Shown: positions 1 to 9,168 of the stretch, in pieces
Layout: every line of letters starts with the position of its first letter
Position numbering within the stretch: position 1 is the first letter of the stretch
NCBI GenBank assembly: GCA_964035545.1
Contig: CAXIUT010000016.1
Span: 1 to 24,814 of the forward strand
Direction: 5' to 3'
Length of the DNA: 24,814 nucleotides
Source of the DNA: Bugula neritina
Lineage: Eukaryota > Bryozoa > Gymnolaemata > Cheilostomatida > Bugulidae
Notes under the pieces: model-generated
Told to the model about the DNA's origin: nothing
The model's database searches: none
Seen by the model: the letters and a program-made list of their open reading frames with translations, nothing else
Made by a program: the position numbers and the translations under genes

Positions 1-86
1 CCAACCCCAACCCCAACCCCAACCCCAACCCCAACCCCAACCCCAACCCCAACCCCAACCCCAACCCCAACCCCAACCCCAACCCC
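1..86. repeat. Left telomere, C4A2 repeats
   Basis: Fourteen perfect CCCCAA units plus a leading CC, with no variant units. This is the telomere strand and orientation expected at the 5' end of a macronuclear chromosome, matching GGGGTT at the other end. C4A2 is the Tetrahymena-type repeat; euplotid and stichotrich ciliates normally carry C4A4. The junction with unique DNA is abrupt at 87. Confidence 0.98.
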
Positions 87-759
87 TTGAACAAAGAGAT
101 AGATATCTTAGATTATTGATATATATTTGATTCTATCAAAATTAATTTATTGATATGATAAAGTTGATGAAAAGGTCTCAATACTATAATTACATGAATA
201 AAAGATAAATAAAAGCAATGAAAAATTCTCAAGAGAGATACTTCAACTATGAGTTATAAGATTAGAATTACTTGATAATCAAATATTCTCATCTCCTATT
301 GCTAGTTTTTACCTAGAAGTAATATTTATGAAGCTTAAAATGCGTAATTTTAGTCATCATTGGATCGATTTTTTTTAAAAAAACTTCGAAAAAAGAGTTT
401 CTGTTGCATGTAAAAAGATAAGATTTGACAAAATCTTAACAAATTAGAGTATATTCATGATAAATAAGTGATAAAAGGGTCTAAAATTTGATAAATATGA
501 TCTAAAAATATTCAAGAAATCATCGTAAAACAAGATAAAAACCTACAATTTAGACAAAAAAGATTAGCTGAGACTCCAGGATAGATAAAAAGATGAATAA
601 TTTATTGATCAAAGAATCATGATGATTATTTGGTCTTATAAATTAGTTTTGATTGATATGAATATATAAGTAAAATAGATCTTAGTTTATTAATTATCAT
701 TTCAAAAATATCTTATTAAAAATTCAATAGGTTAAAATTAGAATCAAATTTACGATAAA
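87..759. other. Left subtelomere / 3' flank of the giant gene
   Basis: About 670 bp of strongly AT-rich DNA between the telomere and the stop codon of the giant gene. I read both strands and found no convincing coding segment and no similarity to the repeat modules. It contains homopolymer stretches, including an A/T inverted stretch near 369-382, and probably holds the 3' UTR and polyadenylation signal of the gene. Confidence 0.7.
686..691 (-). promoter_or_regulatory. Possible AATAAA polyadenylation signal
   Basis: On the minus strand this hexamer reads AATAAA, about 70 nt downstream of the TGA at 760-762, a plausible place for a poly(A) signal. In DNA this AT-rich the hexamer is expected by chance, so this is only a candidate. 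Confidence 0.2.
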
Positions 760-3700
760 TCAATTAAAGCCTTTTTCAAAAATGTCCTTACTATCCTGAC
801 CAATATATTCAACTACAATGACAGAATCGTCCATTCCTTCTTGATCTTTTGACTTCTTCTTCACCACAATACTATCGTCAGGAAGAACTTTTGACTGATT
901 ATTTCTATGCCTCTTGATGAGAATTACTGCAATTACCAGAATAATAATTAGTGCCACTCCACCAGCTGCTGCTCCAATCATCATACCCATACCAGATGCT
1001 CCTTCTTCTCCTGCATTTTCATTATCTGATGGTGTCTGAGCGTCACTTATTGCTGTTATTTCTGTCCCTGTTACCTAGTAATCTGTTCCTGGTAAACCTT
1101 AAGCCAATCCTGCTGATAAAGTTTATGCTGCTTCTTCAGGTGTAGTTTATCCATCAGGATCAGCAGTTCCTTCAAGGATAGTAGAACCATTCCTCAGATC
1201 TTTGAAAGTAATAGCATTTGTGTTGTTTGTTGACTGTTTAAGAATCGAAAGAATGGCTCGAATAATACTAAAGAGGTCAGCTAGAATTGTATCAAGATCA
1301 ACTGCTATAACTATCTTGAAACTGACATAATTATTGACCTGACACTTCCATTTCTTTCTAGTATATCCATCGATACAAGTCAAACAGTTTCTCTTAGATC
1401 CTTTGCAAGTTAGACATGGAGATTTACATTTAAGACAGCGACCTCTATTTGATCTTCTTTTCAAAGTATATCCTTCAGCACAGCCAGTACATACAGATCG
1501 ACTCTTGCAAGTAGTACACTTAGTTTTGCAGCTTTAACAAGTTCCATCAGTTGAGTTAACATAGAATCCTTTCTCGCAAATGATGCATGACTTAGGATTA
1601 TAAAGAGCACACTGAAGGCAGTTTGATTTGACTGGACATTCTTAGCATGTAGCTCCTAACTGTTCAGTTAACAAATATAATTTAAGACCTTGTCCGCAGC
1701 CAGTACAAGCATTATCGGCATTACATGTGAGGTTGGCAGTACACTGACCAGTTGCTTGGGTCAGAATAACTCCTTTTTAGCATTGTGTGCAGAACGTAGG
1801 TTGACCTGGAGCACATTTAATACAAGGTAACTCGCATTATTGAACACAGACTCCAGTTGTATCAGCAACATATCCATCGAAACATTCGCTACATCCATTT
1901 TGATCGCACTAAAGGCATTTATCAGGACATTCCAGACAGTATCCATCAACAAGTCGAAGTCCTTAGTTACAAGTAGTACAATCTATGATTCTGGCAGGGT
2001 TGCAACTGCTGCAATTGATAGCACATCCCACACAAATACCATTCGAATCAGCACTAAATCCACTTATACATTCAGTACAGATAGTACTATCAGTGCAGTT
2101 AAGACAGTTATCACCACAAGGTTAACAACCAGCAGCTCCCATGAACTCAGTTGGTGGACAAGTAGTGCAGTTAGTTGATGAGAAAGTGCAGGCAACACAC
2201 TCATCAGCACATTCTTCACAAGTTTAGAGTTGCTAGTTGAAGAAACTTCCTTGGAAGCAAGTTGAACATTTAGTCGAGTTATCAGATTAGCAAACTTGAC
2301 ATCCAGGAGCACAACTACGGCAAGTGGAAGTAGTTGCTTAGAAGGCATAACCTTAAATACAAGCTGTGCATTAGCAATTAGTGCAGCCAGGAGCACAAAC
2401 TTTGACTTCTCCATCTTAAACCTATGATCTGTAGCTTCCTGATTGTTCATTGTTGAAAGAAGCTTAAATTCCATTGATTTCTTTGAGATGAACTTCTCTG
2501 ACTTCTGGAGTGCTTGTAATTTTAGTTTAGTTATACAAGTAGCTGATGCCTGCACTATTGGTAATGACTCTTGACTTAGACCATACTCTGTCAGATGGTA
2601 AAGTAGTTGATCCATGATAGGCTTCCATCATCATAGCATCTCTTTAAATGTAGAAAATATATTAATTTTAAAGGGATCCTGATGTTGGAGTTCTCATATA
2701 TACAAAGATTTCAGTTAGTGAGAAACTTGTTTGATCTACAAACTTAATTGTATCAACAGGATAAGAGATGCTTATCGATGTCTTTTAGGTGTAGTTGATA
2801 TGATAAAGCTCAACTTTATGAGTAATTTAGTAACTAGCATAAATTCTGATGTATCTTCCAGCTATAAGAACTTTAGTTAATTTTGGAGACACTTGTATTT
2901 GAGGAGTGTTGTTGAAGGCTTTTTCTGAATAGTTGAAACAACTTCCTAGAACTCCATTATTATCAGTAAAAGCAAAGACTTATCCGACACTATTTGATCC
3001 AGAACCATAACTAGCAGTTACCATCACTCGATTGCTATAAGAGTAAATATCACTACTGATATCAAAAGTAGTATCATGAGTATAGATACTTGTAAAGGCA
3101 TTAGTTGTTGAGCTGTATTTCCAGATAGATGGGCCATTACTTTCCAAAATATAAGTAAGTTCTTTATCTATCTTTTTCCAAGAAAGAGAAGCTGGAATAG
3201 TGATAGGAATCTGACTAGAAGTAGAAACTATTTTCAAAAGAAGAACTCCCACTCTGACTCTAGTGCAATCTTCTGACATTCCCCAAGTCTAAGTCGTAGT
3301 ATGAGGAGATACACCAGCTGTAGTCAGTTAATCACTGATATCTGCAGTAAAATCAAAGGTTTTAGAAACACTATTGAAGGTGTAAATTTTGTAACTAATA
3401 GTAGTTGAGACTTAAACTTTAATAATTTTACACTTCTTGTTCTGATGTACAACAGTGCAGATACCATTGACACTGAAAGTACTTTCTACTGTATTTGTTG
3501 ATGTACTGTTATCTTAAGTGATCACTGTGAAGTTAGTAATAGAACCATCATTCCACAAGTAAGTCCAGTAGAAGTCATTTGAAGATGACTCATGATATTC
3601 TAGATGTTGTGGCTAATTGAAGGTTATATAAGCATTATTGACTTTTTTCTGAACTACTCTGTTGGTAAGAATACTTCCATAATCCAATCCTTTGACCATC

Positions 3701-6700
3701 AAATTAGTCACTATGTTTGAGCTACCATCTGAAGTATTATAAACGAGTAAAGCCACAAGTTTATTATTCTAACTTGAGTCAATAGCCAATCTCTTGAAGC
3801 TAAACATTTATAAAGCTGAAGAATCGTATGTTAATTCCAATAAACTTCCGAAAGTAAGGTTTCTATAACGAAGGAAAACAACCATATTGTTAACTATTTG
3901 ATAAGCTTCTTAGATATAGAACTTGGGATCTCTAGTTGGATAGTAAGATGAGTCGTTTCTCATAATGATGAAGTTGTCAGTAAGATCCATTGAAGTACTA
4001 GTTTTAGTTTAGTTGAGAGTTTATAGAATACGAGTTGGATTACGGAAAATCAGATCTGTTATGGTCTTTTGAGTGTAATATACTTTCTTAAAGATAACAT
4101 TGTTAATATCGTTTCTTCTGACAATAGAACTCCAAGAGACTGTTTTTGTAGTATTAGAGTAGTTGAAACCAAAAGTATTAAGAGATGGAGAGTAGATAAG
4201 CTCTATTCCACTGACATCAGCGAAGTTTTATTCAATGATTCCATTAACATCAACTCTTCCTACAGTTGAAAAGCTTGTAGCTTCATTGTTAAACACAAAT
4301 ATGCTGAGGTTAGTCATCAAAGTGTACAAATCAGTCGCAAAAGAGTAAGAAGTATTTCCAAGTACATTTGAGTTAGCTCCATGAGCAATGATTTTATCTC
4401 CTTAACTCTTGATCTTGTAAGTTTGATAACTAGGGAAAGAATAGAGTTCACTAAAGGTTGTAGTAGCTTGATTGTATTTATAGAGTTTATTATTAGAGAT
4501 ATGATACATCAGATCTTGTGATGAAGATTGATGATTCCATCCTGAGTTGAAGCTCACTGCTGTCATAGATGTCCAATCAGAACTAACTTGATAGATAGTA
4601 GTTTGCTTAGTAGAATATTGGAAGTATTTGATGATACTACAGTCTTCACTAACTGATAGAGATCTTGACAGTTCACCTCTATTTATTGATGGGAATGCTG
4701 AAACAAAGTTGATTTATCCAAGTATACTAAAGGTTAAAGAAGTTCTATCCCATCTTAAGAGTCCAATTGAATTAACATTTTCATTAACTACAATACTACA
4801 TGATAAGCTACCTGTTGATCTCACTAAATAAGTCCATTTTCCAGCTTTTGTAACACTATATCTTGATGACTTATAAGTTGAAGGATCTGCTTCAGTAACA
4901 TTGTCTGTACCTGCAGATCTATTGAAGACTTGCAATTTGAACTAAGTTTGATTACTACTATGAACGATGTTCAAATCTTCAAACTTTTCTGATAAAATAA
5001 GTATATGTTAGATAGAATAGCTAAGTTTATTATCTTCAGTTGATTCTTGAAGGTAGTAAAGAGACTATGATTTTATTTCAGGTTATGGTTCATAGGCAAC
5101 TGCTGATGTAATGTCTGTAAGGTTAGTGATCTCAATACAGCTAGTAGTATAGCTCAATCCTGGAATTCCTTGAGCCAATCCTTACTTCAAAGTATCAGCC
5201 ATTTGATAGATATATCCTGATGAAGTAAGACTTCCCTCCAAGATAGTATGAGATCCATTATCTGATTAGACAATTGATTCGAAAGTAACATCTTCAGCAT
5301 CAGTTGATGGTTATCCAATGATAGTTAACAATCCAACAACAATAGAGTCAATATTGGCTAAAACAACTGAAGCATTATTTTCTGATAGGCAAAATTTGAA
5401 TCCAACAAAGATGCTATTTTGACATTTCCATCCTTTTTGAATAAAGCCATCAACACAAGATGTGCATCTAGTTAATGATCCAGCACATGTTTTACAAGGT
5501 TATCGGCAAGCAATACATTTACCTTCAGTAGTGCCACTCATGAGAGTATATCCTTATGAACAACTCATGCAACTAGTTTATCCTTTACATGTAGAACAGT
5601 TAGAGTGACAGGCAACGCAACTACCAATCGCAGAGTTGATATAATATCCGCTTTAACAGATATCGCAGTACAAAATATCTATGTTGTTGCATTGAAGGCA
5701 GTTAGAAATATTAGGGCAAGGATAACAAGTTGGTCCTTCTACTTCAGTCACTAAATAGTAGTTAAGACCTTGTCCACATGAAGTACAAGTGAAAGCTGCA
5801 CTGCAAGAAGTGTTGAAGATACATTTACTAGTTGTAGAGTTAACAAACGATCCTTTTTGACAGCTAGTACAGTTGTTTGGCTGGTTATCTACACAAGTTA
5901 CGCAAGGTAGGTGACATTTTTTGACACAAGTACCATTAGAGTTGAGTCTGTAACCATCTTAGCAAGTAGAACATTCATTATCAGCACATTATAAGCATCT
6001 ACTTGGACATCTTATGCATGAACCATTGAATTATTGCATTCCTTGACCACAGCTGAGACATTGAGTGATGTTATTAGGATCACAACTTGAACATTAAAGT
6101 GAACATCCTCGACATGAACTGTTATCAGAAGTTAGAGTAAATCCAATATCACACTCATCGCAAGATGATAGACTAGAACAAGAAAGGCAGTTTCTAATAA
6201 GGCAATCAGTACAAACCCCACTATCAATAAACTGTTTCGATGGACATGATGTGCAGTTATTTGATACAACAGAACAAGTAAGACAACTTGGCTAACAACT
6301 ACCACAACTGAAGTCAGTACTATTCCAAACAGTGCTAGTGGAACAAGCTGTGCAGTTAGAGGGGTTACTAGCTGAACATTAAATACATCCAGGAGCACAA
6401 GCTTTGCATGATGAAGAACTTTGATCATAGGCATATGCTTCGATGCAGGCAGTGCAGTCACAACTAGTACAACCTGGAGGACAGAATTTTACTTATCCAC
6501 CTTAAACTTACGAAGTTACAGAACCATTGTTTTATGAGTTGAAAATGACTTCTTCAGCACTAAGTTAGCGTATATTGACAATTCTTTTCGCCTAAGTTGT
6601 GCTAGATTGATCTAAAGTTTCATTAAAAACAAAAGTTTTTCCAACATTATTGATAACAATACGAGATTTGACCCAATTTACATTAGAATTTAAAGAATCT

Positions 6701-9165
6701 TACATTGTCAGAACATTTAAGATTTTACTATTATAGGCAAAATAATAGACATAGACAGTAGAAATAGTAGTTCTCACATAAAGATACTCATCTCCAAGAT
6801 TCCAATAACTGTTATCAAGTGCTGATATTTCCCATGTCGGGAATTTAATACTTGTATTAGTATGTTCATAATAGTTAATATGATATAGATCTACTTTTTT
6901 GACAATAGTTCCATTTTTCAGTGAATATTGACCAACTACGAGTACTTTACTCAATTTTGGTGAGTGTTTGAGTTCATAAAGATCAAGCCATGTTGATGAA
7001 GAGTATTCGAAACATTTTTCAAGACTATTGCTAGTATGAATATAGTTAAAAGCTTGAATTGTAGCATCATTGTTGGTAGGATCTTTAGATGAAATAACTA
7101 ACCGGTTATTCCATGAATATAACTTACTCCAAAAGTTTAAAGCGACTGCTGGTGTGTATACTTTGCTAAAATTATCTGAATACTAACTGTATTTCCATAA
7201 GGAATTATCACTTTTTTCCATTATATATGTAACATTGTTATCAGTTTTTGACAAATTAAATGATGCTGGCAATGTGAGAGGAACATATTGATGGTAAAAT
7301 GACCTTTTCAAGATAACTTATTTTATTTTAATTCTTTTGCAATCTTCAGAAACTGCCCATTCTGAACTGTCAGCAAGGTCACTTGCAGTATAAGAAGATA
7401 TTTTAAAAGTAATGTCTGCTTCTCCAAGCATATTAAAGTTAGAATCATATGATCGCACTTTGAAGACACTACCTGTGCTGCTGATTTGACATTTATAGAT
7501 CTGGCATTTCCTATTTTGAAGCATTATACTACAAGTTCCTTAAGCAACGAAATTACTTTAGACCAAGTGATTTGTTGTACTGTTTTCAGCTACCTTGGTT
7601 CTAAAATGACTGGTCTGTGTAAGATGGCTGATATAAGTCCAATAGAAGTCATCATCCAAAGAATAAAATTCATCATGAACTGGTTATTAAGTATTTATAT
7701 AGTCAGAAGATTATTCTTAGGGGATAACTCTGTTTGCTGCCACACTTCCATACACAAATTAAGAAGCAATATAGGTCTAACTATCAGCTGAACTGTTGGA
7801 AAGAATAAGACCTACCAGTTTGTTATTATAACTCGTGTCAATGCCCAGATATCTGAAGCTAGAAAGTTTTTGCTTTAATATACTTCTTTCAGAATCAGAT
7901 ATGTTTGAATCAGCATCAAGTAAGTTTCTTTGTCTCAAAAATACCATGTTATTACCAACGATTTCATAAGCCTCTTCAATATAGTCATGATAAGATACAG
8001 CACTTGGATGATACCAAGAATCATTTCTGAGAAGAAGATATTTATTAGTCAAAACTATCCTTTTAGGCTTGTAGAATGATGATATTCCTAGTTGAGTTTG
8101 AAGGAAACGATCTGAACTTCTAAAACCGATATCATATATCTTGCCTCTTGTGTAATCCACTCGTTTGAATACAACTTTGTTTATTGATCCTCTTCTATAG
8201 ACAGTATTTCCTCCGAATTGAGTTGATTGAAGATTATCAGAATAGTTCAAACCGAAGATTGTTAGATCAGGTGAGCAAAGTAGTTAGATTGCACTTTCAT
8301 TTGATAGACTCTATTCGATTATTTAGTTGACATTGACTACATCAATATTTGGTATGTTTGTTACTTGATCTTTAAAGGCATAAATACTGAGGTTAGTTCG
8401 AATTGTGATAATATCCGGTAAACTTTCAATATAACCTGAGTTAGCAGCTGAAACAAGTATATTTAAGTTTGCACTCTTGATTTTGAATGTTTGGTAGCTT
8501 GGGAAAGAGTAAATCTCATCAAATGAGTTAGTATTTTTGTTAACTTTGTAGAGTTTATTACTGAAAACATGGTACATTAGATCATCTGAAGAAGCTTGAA
8601 GAGACATACCAGAGTTAATAGTTAATGGAATTAAAACTAATTGATCGTTCATGTGATAGAAGGAAATGGTCTTGTTCAAATGTTAGAAAGATAATAATGA
8701 ACAATCTTAACTGACTTTGAAAGCAACTTACAATTCTTCTAAAGCTATTTCTAAAGTTGTTGCAGCAGTAAAACTGTTTGAAACAAAGGTACCCATCAAA
8801 CTTTTAAAAGACTTCATATTTTAACTCCATTTTAAGAGACCAAGTTTACTTAACTCAAAGTCAAATACAAGAGAACATCCAAGACTAGTACTAGAACTAA
8901 CAACATGACGCCATGTATTTTAGAAAGCTGCTTTATATGTTGACATCTGATAAGTTGATTAATCTGATGAGTTGAAAGACATATTGTTACTGTTAGATCG
9001 ATTTAAGACTTTTAAGGTAAACTATGTCTTATTTAAGGTTGAGGTTTCAATATTTTCTAATTCTAAACTTTAGAATTTAGGTGAAAAGATTAGCTTTTTA
9101 TCTGCTGAAGAGTTCCGGAAACCAGCAAGAGATGATGAAGTAAGTTCAGGTTATGGAGCATAAGG
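760..9165 (-). CDS. Giant type I surface protein, C-terminal 2,801 residues (M2, M3, Cys-rich, SEA-like, TM, tail)
   Basis: One uninterrupted frame of 2,801 codons when TAA/TAG are read as Gln, ending at TGA 760-762. Order by residue in this segment: module M2 1-894, Cys-rich region 895-1248, SEA-like domain 1249-1352, module M3 1353-2256, Cys-rich region 2257-2608, SEA-like domain 2609-2707, linker 2708-2728, transmembrane helix 2729-2750, cytoplasmic tail 2751-2801. The segment starts straight inside a module with no signal peptide, and a TGA at 9166-9168 precedes it. I infer that it is the C-terminal part of the gene starting at 23790, and that the break at the R8/M2 junction is an assembly or mutational lesion. 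N-X-S/T sequons are frequent throughout the ectodomain. The topology is extracellular N-terminus, single TM, basic stop-transfer, short tail. Function is not recognised; a cell-surface adhesion, coat or recognition role is inferred from architecture only. If it is an independent gene, its first in-frame Met lies within M2 near 8985, giving a product without a secretion signal, which looks unlikely for such a Cys-rich protein. Confidence 0.85.
763..915 (-). other. Cytoplasmic tail of the giant protein
   Basis: 51 residues after the TM helix, starting with the basic stop-transfer KRHR. The tail carries two similar acidic-hydrophobic stretches, DDSIVV and DDSVIVVEY, separated by a Lys-rich stretch (VVKKKSKDQ), and ends in EKGFN. 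The repeated DDS-hydrophobic motif could be a sorting or adaptor-binding site. I do not recognise it as a named motif. Confidence 0.7.
916..981 (-). other. Transmembrane helix
   Basis: A 22-residue hydrophobic stretch beginning MIGAAAGG and continuing VALIIILVIAVILI, with no charged residue, followed at once by KRHR. Small residues at its N-terminal end (G-A-A-A-G-G) resemble helix-packing patterns. With the signal peptide at 23790 this gives type I topology. It is a true TM anchor with a tail, not the C-terminal GPI signal typical of ciliate immobilization antigens. Confidence 0.92.
1045..1341 (-). other. SEA-like juxtamembrane domain, copy 2
   Basis: About 99 residues between the second Cys-rich region and the TM linker. 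It begins VNNYVSFKIVIAVDLDTILA and later reads ITFKDLRNGSTILEG, then GLAQGLPG and GTEITAIS. Its alternation of predicted strand, helix, two strands, helix and strand resembles the ferredoxin-like SEA fold often found just outside membranes. It is a clear duplicate of 5110-5421: ILEG, GLAQG-PG and EIT are shared in order. SEA assignment is inference from pattern; a structure prediction would settle it. Confidence 0.5.
1342..2397 (-). other. Cys-rich CxxC ectodomain region, copy 2
   Basis: About 352 residues with dozens of cysteines in a repeating C-x2-C ... C-x(4-12)-C pattern, opening CAPGCTNCQCTACIQGYAF and ending KWKCQ. Many blocks read like C..C....C..C.GY or C..CP..C..C, the style of furin-like / growth-factor-receptor Cys-rich repeats common in large ciliate surface proteins. 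Many Gln residues are coded TAA or TAG. It aligns end to end with 5422-6483. Assignment to the general furin/GFR-like class is good; the exact family is not determinable by eye. Confidence 0.85.
2398..5109 (-). other. Full-length module M3 (about 904 residues)
   Basis: The N-half matches the R units motif by motif: FKLQVFNRS, IGLLRWDRTSLTF, QDLMYHISNNKLYKYN and NLSIFVFNN. The C-half, absent from the R units, matches M2: FYWTYLW, GTC/GIC with HQNKKCKI, MSEDCTRVRV and ELTYILESNGPSIWKY. Several stretches (for example DLMYH...KLYKYN...SFPSYQTYKI) have the look of beta-propeller or Kelch-like blades: two or three short strands with a variable tip. That is inference. Few cysteines, many sequons. 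Confidence 0.8.
5110..5421 (-). other. SEA-like domain, copy 1
   Basis: About 104 residues after the first Cys-rich region, opening QNSIFVGFKFCLSENNAS, with VTFESI, SHTILEGSL, GLAQGIPG and CIEIT in the same order as in 1045-1341. This copy is internal rather than juxtamembrane, so the unit module + Cys-rich + SEA-like was duplicated as a block. Here Gln in GLAQG is CAA while the sister copy uses TAA, direct evidence for the code change. Confidence 0.5.
5422..6483 (-). other. Cys-rich CxxC ectodomain region, copy 1
   Basis: About 354 residues opening CPPGCTSCDCTACIEAYAY and ending GWKCQ, with regular C-x2-C pairs such as CKACAPGCIQC and CPSRCLQC. It has the same length and Cys spacing as 1342-2397. 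It is likely heavily disulfide-bonded and extracellular, and belongs to the furin-like / growth-factor-receptor-like Cys-rich class. Confidence 0.85.
6484..9165 (-). other. Full-length module M2 (about 894 residues)
   Basis: Begins YAPQPELTSSSL, aligning with SPQMKTSTLF of the R units and EPQPEIKSQSLYYL of M3. Shared anchors with R and M3: FTLKVLNRS, LGLLKWS, DLMYHVFSNKLYKVN, SFPSYQTFKIK, NLSIYAF and LGIDTSYNNKLV. The C-half (from about 7790 down) has FYWTYISH, NRKCQIYKCQ, VSEDCKRIKIK, VTYIMEKSDNSLWKY and HSPKLSKVLVVGQYSL, all with M3 counterparts. It is diverged from R at protein level, whereas R units are near-identical to each other, so the M2/M3/R split is old and the R amplification recent. 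Confidence 0.8.
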
Positions 9166-9168
9166 TCA
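9166..9168 (-). other. TGA stop at the R8/M2 junction
   Basis: In the frame of M2 the codon just before its first residue is TGA. The minisatellite's normal Asn-rich frame runs one base off from M2 here and hits its own TGA at 9146-9148. One net single-base change in this stretch would join R8 to M2. Whether the protein truly ends here cannot be told from sequence alone. Confidence 0.7.

Noticed and set aside
2064-2615. 183-codon minus-strand frame overlapping the Cys-rich region, and a similar one at 6132-6461
   Set aside because: Shadow frames. The true frame gives the regular CxxC pattern and joins the modules on both sides without a TGA.
760-9165. Classical ciliate immobilization antigen
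   Set aside because: Those are GPI-anchored with Cys-periodic repeats throughout. This protein has a true TM helix with a charged tail and long Cys-poor modules.
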